Counted from the stretch's first letter, positions 33,454-41,331 are shown. The stretch is 53,843 bases of DNA from Clostridia bacterium (GCA_017463245.1 JAFTPN010000008.1:1-53843); one strand, 5' to 3'. Numbers and translations: made by a program. Notes: a model not told the origin generated them from the letters alone.

Positions 33454-34341
33454 TCACATAAGCAGGTCGATCTCGTCCAACAGGGCGTCCATGTTCTCAT
33501 CGGAATACTCGATCTCCGAGGAATACAGCCGCGCCAGCTCAGAAAGGTCGTTTCGCAGCATACGGCGCAGGAGGCGCCATACCAGGGCGCAATAGGCCAC
33601 GCGGCCCTGCACATCGCCGTCCTCCAGCGCACCGGCCAGGTGGCGGAAGAGCAGGTACACCATGAGCTGCTCCAGGGGGATCTCCCAGCGGGGAGAAACG
33701 GGCTGCTCCGGCTCCGTCAGGCGGCGAAGCATATCGACCCAGCGCTCGTCCAGGCGTTCCAAGTCCATCAAAAGGGCTGCCCAATGGGCATAATCCACCG
33801 TGAGGGCGATGCCGCAGGCTTGCAGCATTTGCTCCACTCGCTGCACCATGGGCAGGGAGCGATCCTGCACGATGGCGAAAAGCTTGTCCCGGAAGGCCAG
33901 GAAGGCCGCATCCGGCGCTTCCATGCCGCCGTCGTCCTCCAGGGTGAGGAAGCCCACGGGCTCCTGCCGGGTAAGGATCAGTTCAGCCGCAGCCTCGCAG
34001 CACAGGCCAAGCCCCATTTCTGTTCTGTCGGAAAGGAAATTGCGGAAGCGGGGGTGGTCGGCGCAGATCTGGCAGAGGCAGTCCTCCCCCAGGCCGATGA
34101 TCAGGTCGCACAGACCCTGCTGGTTCAGGAAGGGGCAGCGCTCTCCATCGCCCAGGCGGAAGCAGCCGTTTTCCCGGTCGATGCTCTCCCGCAGGCGATC
34201 GCCCAGCGCACCTTCTGCTTGAAGGAAACGCTGCATGGAAGCTTCGTCCACGTCGATCTCCCAGCCGATGCAGCAGCTGTGCTGGCAGGCCCCGGCAATG
34301 CAGCGGAATTCCGGGTAGTAGTCCGGAACGATCAGCTTCAT
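33454..34341 (-). CDS. FliB-like Cys-rich protein (annotated as flagellin lysine-N-methylase)
   Basis: 295 residues from ATG 34341, which overlaps the upstream TGA (ATGA). The N-terminal YYPEFRCIAGACQHSCC, then CPFLNQQGLCDL and DCLCQICADHPRF, and later LCCEAAAEL match the cysteine-cluster proteins grouped with FliB. The rest is helical. FliB methylates flagellin lysines in enterobacteria, but no flagellar genes are seen here and the Cys pattern suggests metal or iron-sulfur binding. Coupling to a ferritin-like gene supports a redox or metal role; that is inference. Confidence 0.75.
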   Translation of the reverse strand: MKLIVPDYYPEFRCIAGACQHSCCIGWEIDVDEASMQRFLQAEGALGDRLRESIDRENGCFRLGDGERCPFLNQQGLCDLIIGLGEDCLCQICADHPRFRNFLSDRTEMGLGLCCEAAAELILTRQEPVGFLTLEDDGGMEAPDAAFLAFRDKLFAIVQDRSLPMVQRVEQMLQACGIALTVDYAHWAALLMDLERLDERWVDMLRRLTEPEQPVSPRWEIPLEQLMVYLLFRHLAGALEDGDVQGRVAYCALVWRLLRRMLRNDLSELARLYSSEIEYSDENMDALLDEIDLLM

Positions 34342-34796
34342 AGGGTCTCCAGCTTCTTTTTCAGCTCTGCCAGGTGGAGGGCTTCTTCCCCGGCGATGCT
34401 GGTGAAGGATTCGGCAATGGCGGGGTCGGTGCATTTTTCTGCAAAAGTCATGTAGTTATCCACAGCGTCCTGCTCACTTTTGGCAGCGAAGGTATACAGG
34501 CCGTGGAGGGAGTCCAGCCCCTTGGCACGCTCCAGCTCCATCACCCCGCCGGGGAAGAGCATTTCCGCCGCCATGGCCTGGGTGAGCATACGCTCTTCGT
34601 TTTCGCTGGGAGGGCAGGCGGCCTTCATGGCGGAGAAGCGGCGGAAGTGCTCCTTCTCGTCGCTAAGGATCTCCTGGATGCCTGCGCGCACCTGGGGGTC
34701 GGTGGCCAGCATCAGCGCCCGCTCGTACACGCGGATGGCGCGGCGTTCCATTTCCACCGCCACGCACAGCGCCTGCTGTTGGTTGCGAACGATCAT
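34338..34796 (-). CDS. Ferritin-like (rubrerythrin-type) diiron protein
   Basis: 152 residues, a four-helix bundle with the two iron-binding pairs: VEMERRAIRVYERA and DEKEHFRRF in the first half, SEQDAVDNYM and GEEALHLAELKK in the second. There is no rubredoxin domain. Such proteins reduce peroxide or store iron. AGGAGG lies about 9 nt before ATG 34796. The stop overlaps the FliB-like start. A perfect DnaA box lies inside (34456-34464), and the upstream region is the 34.8 kb DnaA-box array. Confidence 0.85.
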   Translation of the reverse strand: MIVRNQQQALCVAVEMERRAIRVYERALMLATDPQVRAGIQEILSDEKEHFRRFSAMKAACPPSENEERMLTQAMAAEMLFPGGVMELERAKGLDSLHGLYTFAAKSEQDAVDNYMTFAEKCTDPAIAESFTSIAGEEALHLAELKKKLETL

Positions 34797-34811
34797 AATG
34801 AAAACCTCCTG

Positions 34812-34904
34812 TTATGCACAGAATTATCCACAAAGTTATCCACAAGTGTTTATAAATACATGAATATGCACCGGTTTATCCACATTATCCACAGGTTTTC
34901 CACA
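34812..34904 (+). other. DnaA-box array (candidate oriC or DnaA-box cluster)
   Basis: Six same-strand boxes in 93 bp: TTATGCACA (34812-34820), perfect TTATCCACA at 34824-34832, 34836-34844, 34876-34884 and 34885-34893, and TTTTCCACA (34896-34904). An AT-rich gap (34845-34870) lies between the two clusters. No gene here; it separates the ferritin-like gene from tag. Confidence 0.85.
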
Positions 34905-34935
34905 GCTATTGGGGATAATTCGGGGCAAATCAAGG

Positions 34936-35484
34936 TCAATCAGGGCAGCAATCGCACTCCTGGCCGTGGCCGTTGATAACGCCAATGGCCTGCAAATAGG
35001 AATAGATGATCACCGATCCCACAAATTTCATGCCCCGCTTTTTCAAATCGCGGGAAATCTGATCCGAAAGGGGCGAGGTGGTGCGCAGGGTATACGGCTC
35101 CGCCACAGCCTTTCCCCCGGTGAAGCCCCAGATGTAGGCATCAAAGGAGCCAAACGCCCGCTGGATCTCCCGGAACACCCGGGCATTGGTCACGCTGGCG
35201 TTCACCTTCAGCCGGTTGCGGATGATGCCCGGGTTTTCCAGCAGGGCAAGGCATTTTTCTTCATCAAAACGGCTGACCTTTTCCACATCAAAGCCCTCAT
35301 AGGCAGTGCGGAAGGCTTCCCGCTTGTTCAGCACGCATTCCCATGAAAGCCCGGCCTGGAAGCCCTCCAGGACTAGCAGCTCAAACAGTGCCCGGTCATC
35401 ATGCTGGGGAACGCCCCATTCCTCATCGTGATAGCGGATGTAAAGGGGGTTTTTCATGTTGACCCATCCGCAGCGGCGTATCAT
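34936..35484 (-). CDS. tag: DNA-3-methyladenine glycosylase I
   Basis: 182 residues from ATG 35484. Typical TagA: RCGWVN at the N-terminus, HDEEWGVPQHDD, LFELLVLEGFQAGLSW with the active-site Glu, and the zinc-binding Cys/His at both ends (RCGW; GHGQECDCC). It excises 3-methyladenine from alkylated DNA. AGGTG lies 5 nt before the start. Only about 16 nt separate the start from an upstream terminator hairpin, so its transcription source is unclear. Confidence 0.93.
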   Translation of the reverse strand: MIRRCGWVNMKNPLYIRYHDEEWGVPQHDDRALFELLVLEGFQAGLSWECVLNKREAFRTAYEGFDVEKVSRFDEEKCLALLENPGIIRNRLKVNASVTNARVFREIQRAFGSFDAYIWGFTGGKAVAEPYTLRTTSPLSDQISRDLKKRGMKFVGSVIIYSYLQAIGVINGHGQECDCCPD

Positions 35485-35499
35485 ATATTCACCTGCCAG

Positions 35500-35529
35500 A
35501 AAAAAATGCAGGCTCCGCATGGAGCCTGC
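35500..35529 (-). terminator. Terminator after the DUF1858 gene
   Basis: On the minus strand the stem GCAGGCTCC/GGAGCCTGC (35508-35529) runs into ATTTTTTTC. The tag start codon is just beyond it. Confidence 0.88.
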
Positions 35530-35540
35530 TTGCTTGTGGG

Positions 35541-35744
35541 TTACTGCTTCTCGGCGAAGTACTCGTTCAGCTGATGCACCAGCTCGTCGCAGTTGGCGCC
35601 GTGAGCCATGCAAGCCTGCTCGATGGTCTCGGACACAGCGTGGGGGCAGCCCAGGCAGTGCATGCCAAACTCCATGAAGATGCGGGCGGTGTTGCGGTCA
35701 GCATTCAGCACCTGCGCCAGGGTCATGTTCTTTTCAACCGTCAT
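35541..35744 (-). CDS. DUF1858 domain protein
   Basis: 67 residues: KNMTLAQVLNADRNTARIFMEFGMHCLGC...ETIEQACMAHGANCDELVHQLNEYF is a complete DUF1858 domain with its CLGC dithiol motif near residue 30. The family occurs beside hybrid-cluster or redox proteins in anaerobes; its function is unproven. AAGGA lies about 11 nt before ATG 35744. Own promoter and terminator, so probably monocistronic. Confidence 0.88.
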   Translation of the reverse strand: MTVEKNMTLAQVLNADRNTARIFMEFGMHCLGCPHAVSETIEQACMAHGANCDELVHQLNEYFAEKQ

Positions 35745-35777
35745 GGTAAAAATCATCCTTTCCAATGGTGTATGGTC

Positions 35778-35807
35778 ATGATACTGCAAGAAAGGGGGTT
35801 CTGTCAA
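35778..35807 (-). promoter_or_regulatory. Promoter of the DUF1858 gene
   Basis: On the minus strand: TTGACA (35802-35807), 18 bp spacer, TATCAT (35778-35783). Confidence 0.75.
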
Positions 35808-35858
35808 GATGCAGGAAATGGGTTTGCAGATGGAAATATTGCTGCCTGGCAGTACACC

Positions 35859-35950
35859 TGTAGGGGCGATCTGTGATCGCCCGGGCGCTGGGGTTTCTGC
35901 CAGCTGGGTGATAGGTGCAGCGTGGCGGGCGAACACAGTTCGCCCCTACA
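35859..35950. repeat. Family-1 element, full copy (92 bp, inverted)
   Basis: GATC-type arm left, GAAC-type arm right; ends TGTAGGGG and CCCCTACA. Confidence 0.85.
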
Positions 35951-35991
35951 TATGCGTAGGAAAGCAGCAGAACCTTTCCCTTTGTCCGTCC

Positions 35992-36849
35992 TTACCTGTT
36001 GCACTCCACCCGGAAGGAGCCATCCTCGTAGAGCAGCTCGCCCCGGTTGAAGGAACCCTCGAAGGTGCCTTCGATGTAGGCCGTGTCGGCGTCTTTTTCC
36101 ATTTTGGTGATCCTGACCACAAAGTAGTCCTCGCTGCTGAGCAGATTGGCGTCCTCCGCCACATTATAGAAAATCAGGTGACCCTCTTCGGTCGTGTAGA
36201 AATACAGGCCATCCATCAGGTTTCCTTTGGTCACGCGGAATTCATCCCCGGTCTGGGCGTGATCCGGGAAGGCCAGAGAGAACCCGGTGATGGGTTCCTC
36301 GCTGAAATAAGTGCTGATCGCAAACATATGGGAGGTACCGATGGAACGCGTCTTTTTGTAGCAGGAGGGCTCCTGGGTGGAGGTGATCTTCCGGCCGTTG
36401 CGGGTGAACTGCACATAGTTACCCTCTGGCAGGGGCTCGCCAAAGACCATGCCGTTTTCCACCATCAGCATCACAGAGCCGGAGTATTCCGGGAAGAGCA
36501 GCGCCTTTTTGCCGCCGTGGGTCAGGGACAGCGCGGCAAAGCCATCGGCGGTGGTGTTTTCCACGGCAAAACCGTTGGCGGTGGCCAGGGACTGGTATTC
36601 TGTGAGGAAGGAGGCCACGTCAGCGGGAAGCTTGTAGAGGTACACGGTGGAGGTGAACCCGGCGTAGGCGTAGTCCTGGGCAAACAGGGTGCCTTCGCCC
36701 AGCAGGTCGGCAGGGTCGGGCAGGACGCCCGCGTCGCCGGTGTCGGTGGTGGTGATGGTGGGCAGACCGCCGCCGATGTCCGGCAGGCCGCCGGCAAAGG
36801 CCACGCAGGGCAGCAGCATGAGGCACAGCAGGAGAGCAAGCTTCTTCAT
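35992..36849 (-). CDS. Secreted protein of unknown function
   Basis: 285 residues from ATG 36849, with AGGAGG upstream. Type I signal peptide MKKLALLLCLMLLPCVAFA. The mature N-terminal domain (about 20-140) is related to the N-terminal domain of the next gene upstream: both contain ALxFPxYxGxVMLMVxxGM. The C-terminal half (about 145-285) has no recognised domain. Sixteen nt after the neighbouring secreted protein, so an operon. Confidence 0.75.
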   Translation of the reverse strand: MKKLALLLCLMLLPCVAFAGGLPDIGGGLPTITTTDTGDAGVLPDPADLLGEGTLFAQDYAYAGFTSTVYLYKLPADVASFLTEYQSLATANGFAVENTTADGFAALSLTHGGKKALLFPEYSGSVMLMVENGMVFGEPLPEGNYVQFTRNGRKITSTQEPSCYKKTRSIGTSHMFAISTYFSEEPITGFSLAFPDHAQTGDEFRVTKGNLMDGLYFYTTEEGHLIFYNVAEDANLLSSEDYFVVRITKMEKDADTAYIEGTFEGSFNRGELLYEDGSFRVECNR

Positions 36850-36865
36850 GGTGGTTCCTCCTTTG

Positions 36866-37465
36866 TTAATGAAAAACTTGTTGATATTCTTTGGTGGTGA
36901 TGGTTCCTTTGCCATCGCAGGAAGAGCAGGCAGGGTCGCAGGAGACCGACTCGCCATAGAGGCTGTAGGTGCCGGTGCCCTTGCACACGCTGCAGCGCCC
37001 CATGGTGCAATAGGGACAGTCCTTTTCCACCTCCACCCATTCCCAGTTGCCTCCGGTGGAGGCAGTGGGCACCGGGGTGGCTTTGGGCGTGGGGGTGGCC
37101 AGGGCGGGGGCGTAGTCCATGCCCTGCTGCACCATGAGCATCACCGCCCCCTGATACTGGGGAAACATCAGCGCATAGCGGCCGGTTGCGTCCTCCAGGC
37201 GGTAGGCGGTTTGGCCTTCCACGGTGGTGCAGCTGACGGTGTAGCCGCTGTGCAGCGCGTCCATGATCCAATCGGCCATGCGGCTATCGGTGCGGGCGTC
37301 CCGGGGGTAGACCCACACGCTGCACACATAATCCTGGCTGAACACGTAGTCCGTCATCTGCTGCTGGGGACTGACATCCAGCGCGATGCCTGCATCCGGC
37401 AGCACCTGGGCGCTGGCGGTGGCGCAGAGCAGCAGGCAGAGGAGGATGAGCAATATGCGTTTCAA
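36866..37465 (-). CDS. Secreted protein with C-terminal DnaJ-like zinc finger
   Basis: 199 residues. The start codon is TTG 37465, about 8 nt after GAGGTGATC; no ATG fits the signal peptide MKRILLILLCLLLCATASA. The N-terminal domain is shared with the protein encoded just downstream. After a Pro/Thr linker, the last 50 residues carry four Cys pairs or half-pairs (CPYC, CSVCKGTG, CDPAC, CSSCDGKG), the CxxCxGxG pattern of DnaJ zinc fingers. A zinc finger of this kind on an exported protein is unusual. Function unknown. Confidence 0.78.
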   Translation of the reverse strand: MKRILLILLCLLLCATASAQVLPDAGIALDVSPQQQMTDYVFSQDYVCSVWVYPRDARTDSRMADWIMDALHSGYTVSCTTVEGQTAYRLEDATGRYALMFPQYQGAVMLMVQQGMDYAPALATPTPKATPVPTASTGGNWEWVEVEKDCPYCTMGRCSVCKGTGTYSLYGESVSCDPACSSCDGKGTITTKEYQQVFH

Positions 37466-37503
37466 AAACGATCACCTCGCATATTTGTTTTGTTCGCCGG
37501 GGG

Positions 37504-37540
37504 ATGAAAAAACCCTCTTTCCGGGGGGAAAGAGGGGGAA
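37504..37540 (-). terminator. Hairpin with T-run after tldE
   Basis: 10 bp stem CCCTCTTTCC/GGAAAGAGGG (37513-37536) with a GGGG loop, followed on the minus strand by TTTTTTC. It also lies in the leader of the secreted-protein operon, so attenuation is possible. Confidence 0.65.
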
Positions 37541-37562
37541 AAGTATAGCGGTGGAACAAGAG

Positions 37563-37822
37563 GCAGAACCACTCCCTCCGTCAGCCGCAAGCGGCTGCCA
37601 CCTCCCTCGAGAGGGAGGCTTTGTGCGCGCTCCATACGCTATGGAAAACCCGGAGCGTTGTGAACCGGCCAAAAGGCTCCCTCTCGAGGTGAGCGAAGCG
37701 AGCGTCGCCAGTGGCGACAAAAAGCGAGCTGAGCGAATCAACCGAAACAAGCGAGCTTGCTCGCGCCGATTGAGGTTGCGGATAGCTGTCAGACGTAAGC
37801 CTGACTGAGGGAGTGGTTCTGC
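37563..37822. repeat. Family-2 composite with perfect 16 bp inverted ends (260 bp)
   Basis: Ends GCAGAACCACTCCCTC and GAGGGAGTGGTTCTGC. The right half is interrupted right after CTCGAG by about 105 bp containing GTCGCC/GGCGAC and GCGAGC/GCTCGC hairpins. No gene in this gap. Confidence 0.8.
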
Positions 37823-37848
37823 TGCATGAATCGAAGCGATACTTAATC

Positions 37849-39126
37849 TTACAGCACCGCAATCCCCTTCAGCAGCATCCGCTGGGGACCATCATACTCG
37901 CCGGAGACGCCGGTCTCGGTGGAGAGCTTCATGCCTGCCAGCGCCTCGGAGAGCTTGGCGCTCATGGTGATGCCGGTGACAGGAATGGTCTTTTCGCCGT
38001 CGAAGTAATAAGCGAGGCGAATCTCGCCGCCGATGTAGTCGTTGTACAGGTCAAGCTGCAAGCCGGACATGGACACGATGTCCAGGCAGGGCTGCTGCTT
38101 CATGTCGGCCATGGGCAGGCTGCCGGGAGCCACCTGGGCGCAGCGCAGAGAGCCGCTGGGCTTTGCCACATTCAGGTACTGGCCAAAGCGGCTGGCGCCG
38201 AAGTAGTTCTTCACCACACCGTTTTCGATGACGCAGGTGTCGGTGAGCGCCAGGCCGTCGTCGTCGAAGCAGGCAGACTTCTCGCTGCCCTCCACCACGG
38301 CCTTCAGGGTCACGGTGAGCTTGTCGCCGGAGCCGTCCTTCTGCAGGTCGTCGCCCTCATGGTGCAGGTTGGCGTGGCTGTACACGGAGGCGTAGTTCAG
38401 GTCCCAGGCCAGCTCGCTGATCAGTTCGCTGATCTCGTGGGGGCGCAGGAGCACGTTCACGGTCATGGGCACGGCGGGCTTCACGGCCTCGCTGCGAGCC
38501 TTGACCTCCTGCATCTTCTCGGCGATCTCCGTGGTGATCTTGGCCGCATCGAACTCGGTGAAGCGGTAGTCCTCATACAGCTCCACGGATTCCTTCTCCG
38601 TGGTGAAGGTGGGGATAGCCTCGATCATGGCGCGGTGGGTAACCTGCGTCTTGTCCACGCCGCGGCTGTTCAGCACGCGCACGGTATCGCGGTAGAGGAA
38701 GATCTCGCAGGCGTTGATGGAGCCGCCGGGCAGGGTATCGGCTGCGAAAACGGCGTCGGCAATCTTCACGCCCAGCTCCTTCATGTCGCAGTCCTTCATG
38801 TTGGTGGGCAGCTCGGCGGAAAGCTCGCCGCCCTCGGGCAGGTCATAGGGCTGGTTGGACACCAGCTTGGCACGAGCCACGGCGGCCTCGATCTTGGCGG
38901 CGATGTCCGCTTCCGTCATGGACTGATACACCGCAAAGGTGGAATCGCCCTTGGCGCCGTCGTGATCCACATACACGGTCACGCTGGTGGACACGGTGTC
39001 CGTGGCGCGGACGGTCTCCAGGCTCTGGTGCACAAAAAACAGTTCGTAGGACAGGGTGGCCTTCTGCGTGATGCGCCATCCATTCACATGCTGGTTCTTT
39101 TCCAGCAGATTCTTCACCGTCATCAT
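37849..39126 (-). CDS. TldE/PmbA-type subunit of the TldD/TldE protease
   Basis: 425 residues. PmbA_TldD fold without the HExxxH motif, as expected for the non-catalytic TldE partner. Visible blocks are SVTVYVDHDGAKGDS, HANLHHEGDDLQ, LTDTCVIENGVVKNYFG and GGEIRLAYYFDGEKTIPVTG. TldD/TldE degrade or process peptides such as microcin B17 precursor and CcdA. The start overlaps the tldD stop (ATGATGA), so the two are translationally coupled. Confidence 0.9.
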   Translation of the reverse strand: MMTVKNLLEKNQHVNGWRITQKATLSYELFFVHQSLETVRATDTVSTSVTVYVDHDGAKGDSTFAVYQSMTEADIAAKIEAAVARAKLVSNQPYDLPEGGELSAELPTNMKDCDMKELGVKIADAVFAADTLPGGSINACEIFLYRDTVRVLNSRGVDKTQVTHRAMIEAIPTFTTEKESVELYEDYRFTEFDAAKITTEIAEKMQEVKARSEAVKPAVPMTVNVLLRPHEISELISELAWDLNYASVYSHANLHHEGDDLQKDGSGDKLTVTLKAVVEGSEKSACFDDDGLALTDTCVIENGVVKNYFGASRFGQYLNVAKPSGSLRCAQVAPGSLPMADMKQQPCLDIVSMSGLQLDLYNDYIGGEIRLAYYFDGEKTIPVTGITMSAKLSEALAGMKLSTETGVSGEYDGPQRMLLKGIAVL

Positions 39127-40520
39127 CCCAGCTTCACCCTCACTTTCAGATTGGGGCCGCCATCGGCAACGCGCACCCATTCCTTGTAGCCCTTGCCGCA
39201 CATGCCAGCGCCGATGACCTTGAACTGGTCGCTGACCATGGAGATGGACTTCAAAAGTTCCGGCACAGAGCCGCTCATCACCACGGGGGAAACATAGTGA
39301 TCGGTGAGCTTGCCGTCCACGATCTCGATGCCGTATTCCGCCGTGCACTGGATCTGCCAGTTCTTGGGGTCTTCCATGCCGTTGTTGGTCTCAAAGAGCA
39401 TATAGCCGTGCTTGATGGAGGCGATCATGTCCTCCAGTTTGTCCTTGCCCGGCTCGAAGAAGGTGTTGGTCATGCGGGAATAGGCCTTGCGCTTGTAGGA
39501 ATCCCGGCGGCCATTGCCGGTGGGCTCGGTGCCCAGCTGGGTGGCGGAGGCCAGGTCGCTGAGGCCGGCCACCAGAATACCGTCCTTGATGATCTGGGTA
39601 TCGTGCGCCAGCACGCCGTCGTCGTCGAAGAAATAGGAAGCAACGGAGTGGGTGGCGGCAGCGCCATCGTGCATGTTGGTGATGGGGGACGCCACATACT
39701 CGCCCATGCAGTTCTTGGCCAGGGCACGATCCTTCACGAACTGATCCATTTCCACGCCGTGGCCGAAGGCCTCGTGGGCGATGAGGCCGGAAATGGAGCT
39801 GTCGGTGATGACGTCGTACACGCCGGGCTCGATGGCGGTGGCCTTGGTCAGGTGCCTGGCCAGGTCGACAACGGCATCGGTGTTGCTCTTCAGGTCGGCG
39901 ATGATATCGGCCAGCTTGTCGGCGCCTTCGCCATGGCGTGCCTGCACCATCTTTTCGCCAGCGTAGACCACGGCCAGGAAGCCATTGGCCCAGGAGTAGT
40001 GCTGGCTGAGCTGGCGGTTCCTGGTGACGAAGAGCTTGGACACCACATAGGGCTGGATGCCCACCACGGCGTTGAGGATCTTCTCGTCCTTGGCCAGCAA
40101 TTCCTTGCTCAGCTCCTGGCAGATGCCCAGCAGCTGCTCATCGGTATACTGATCGAAGTCGCTCTCCCGCACGAAGTCCTTCACCATGGGCTCGTCGGCC
40201 ACGGCGGCAGCGGAGATCATGCGGCCTGCCAGGGAGGCATCGGCCTGCACGGCGGCGAGGATCTTCTCCGCCAGGGCGGCCTTGTCGCCGGAGATATCGT
40301 CCAGGGAATATTCATAGAAAGCCTTGCCATCGTGCATTTTCACCACAAAGCCGCACTCCCCCGCGCCGTCCTGCACGGCAGAGGAGCGGCGGTCGGCACG
40401 GATGGTGGTGGCATGGACATCCGTTCCCAGAATGCTGACATACTGGAAATGCTTGCCCAGGGCTTCCACCAGCGCAGCGCAGTTTTCCCGCTGCTGGTTC
40501 AGATAAGCAGAAAAGGGCAT
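39123..40520 (-). CDS. tldD: TldD-type metalloprotease subunit
   Basis: 465 residues from ATG 40520, 7 nt after AGGAGG. The zinc-protease motif HEAFGHGVE is at residues 249-257 (H249, E250, H254). Other family blocks are GVYDVITDSSISGLIAHEAFG (part), VSPVVMSGSV and VIGAGMCGKGY. It forms a heterodimer with TldE and cleaves unfolded peptides entering the chamber. First gene of a two-gene operon. Confidence 0.93.
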   Translation of the reverse strand: MPFSAYLNQQRENCAALVEALGKHFQYVSILGTDVHATTIRADRRSSAVQDGAGECGFVVKMHDGKAFYEYSLDDISGDKAALAEKILAAVQADASLAGRMISAAAVADEPMVKDFVRESDFDQYTDEQLLGICQELSKELLAKDEKILNAVVGIQPYVVSKLFVTRNRQLSQHYSWANGFLAVVYAGEKMVQARHGEGADKLADIIADLKSNTDAVVDLARHLTKATAIEPGVYDVITDSSISGLIAHEAFGHGVEMDQFVKDRALAKNCMGEYVASPITNMHDGAAATHSVASYFFDDDGVLAHDTQIIKDGILVAGLSDLASATQLGTEPTGNGRRDSYKRKAYSRMTNTFFEPGKDKLEDMIASIKHGYMLFETNNGMEDPKNWQIQCTAEYGIEIVDGKLTDHYVSPVVMSGSVPELLKSISMVSDQFKVIGAGMCGKGYKEWVRVADGGPNLKVRVKLG

Positions 40521-40571
40521 TGTGTTTCCTCCTATATGATCCATTTTCTCAGTTCAAAACTGAATGCTGTT

Positions 40572-40600
40572 ATTATACACCAGATGTGGGGAAATGTCGA
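40572..40600 (-). promoter_or_regulatory. Promoter of tldD-tldE
   Basis: On the minus strand: TCGACA (40595-40600), 17 bp spacer, TATAAT (40572-40577). Confidence 0.72.
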
Positions 40601-40631
40601 TAAAGCAAAGGGTGAAATATTGCTGCAAGCG

Positions 40632-40823
40632 AAGCAGTCAAAAGCCTCCCTCTCGAGGGAGGTGGCCGAGCGCAGCGAGGACGGAGGGAGTGGTTCTGCT
40701 GCGGGAAAGAGTAAGACGCTAAAGCAAGCAGCAGAACCACTCCCTCAGTCGCCTTCGGCGCCAGCTCCCTCGAGAGGGAGCCTTTTGGTGCGTATTTCTT
40801 GTTGTAAGACCAGACAAGCAGCT
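40632..40823. repeat. Family-2 tail-to-tail pair
   Basis: One module reads inward from 40632 (CCTCCCTCTCGAGGGAGG), the other from 40729 (GCAGAACCACTCCCTCAG...CTCGAGAGGGAG). The tail after the second (40789-40823, ending AGACCAGACAAGCAGC) recurs almost exactly at 41713-41747. Confidence 0.72.
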
Positions 40824-40849
40824 AAGAAGGGTGCAAACAGCACAATGCA

Positions 40850-40985
40850 CGGAGGCTCCCTCCGGGAGGCGCGACGCGTAAAAAACATGCCAGTGGCATG
40901 TTTTTAGCCAAAGCGGGGAGCAATCTATGATTGCGACCGGGACAGCTGTCAGCCGCTTGCGGCTGACTGAGGGAGAACGCGAGGC
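40850..40985. repeat. Family-2 module with nested insertion
   Basis: Carries the same insertion as 14233-14505 in inverted orientation (about 40852-40946), including the AAAAACATGCC/GGCATGTTTTT hairpin, then a GCCGCTTGCGGC hairpin and CTGAGGGAG. Confidence 0.75.
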
Positions 40986-40995
40986 GACTGCCCCA

Positions 40996-41301
40996 TCACT
41001 CCCTTATATGCTTGAGATAAAGCGCGATGATCTCCTTCAGCTGCCGCTGCTCCCGTTCGGTCAGGGTGGTGGGCAGCTCCTGCTGGGTGGCAAAGGCTTC
41101 CACGGAAAGCAGGTCGTTGGGGGTCACGCCCAGGGTATCGCACAGCGCCAGCAGCGTGTCCAGGCTGAGGATGCGGGTGCCGCGCTCGATGTGCCCCAGA
41201 AAGGATGCGGAAATGCCCACCTGCCTGGCCAGCGCCTCCTGGGTGATGCGCCGCGCCTTGCGCAAAAGCCGCACTTTGTGGCCTAAAACGGTGTAGTTCA
41301 T
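40996..41301 (-). CDS. XRE-family transcriptional regulator
   Basis: 101 residues. The Cro/C1 HTH spans residues 5-62 (RLLRKARRITQEALARQVGI, then FLGHIERGTRILSLDTL). A short C-terminal helix (TEREQRQLKEIIALYLKHI) probably mediates dimerisation. GGAGGG lies about 7 nt before the ATG. Divergent from the next XRE gene; its own promoter is overlapped by an inverted repeat, suggesting autoregulation. Confidence 0.88.
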   Translation of the reverse strand: MNYTVLGHKVRLLRKARRITQEALARQVGISASFLGHIERGTRILSLDTLLALCDTLGVTPNDLLSVEAFATQQELPTTLTEREQRQLKEIIALYLKHIRE

Positions 41302-41331
41302 GCTTTTCCCTCCGTTATTGCTTCTGAGATA

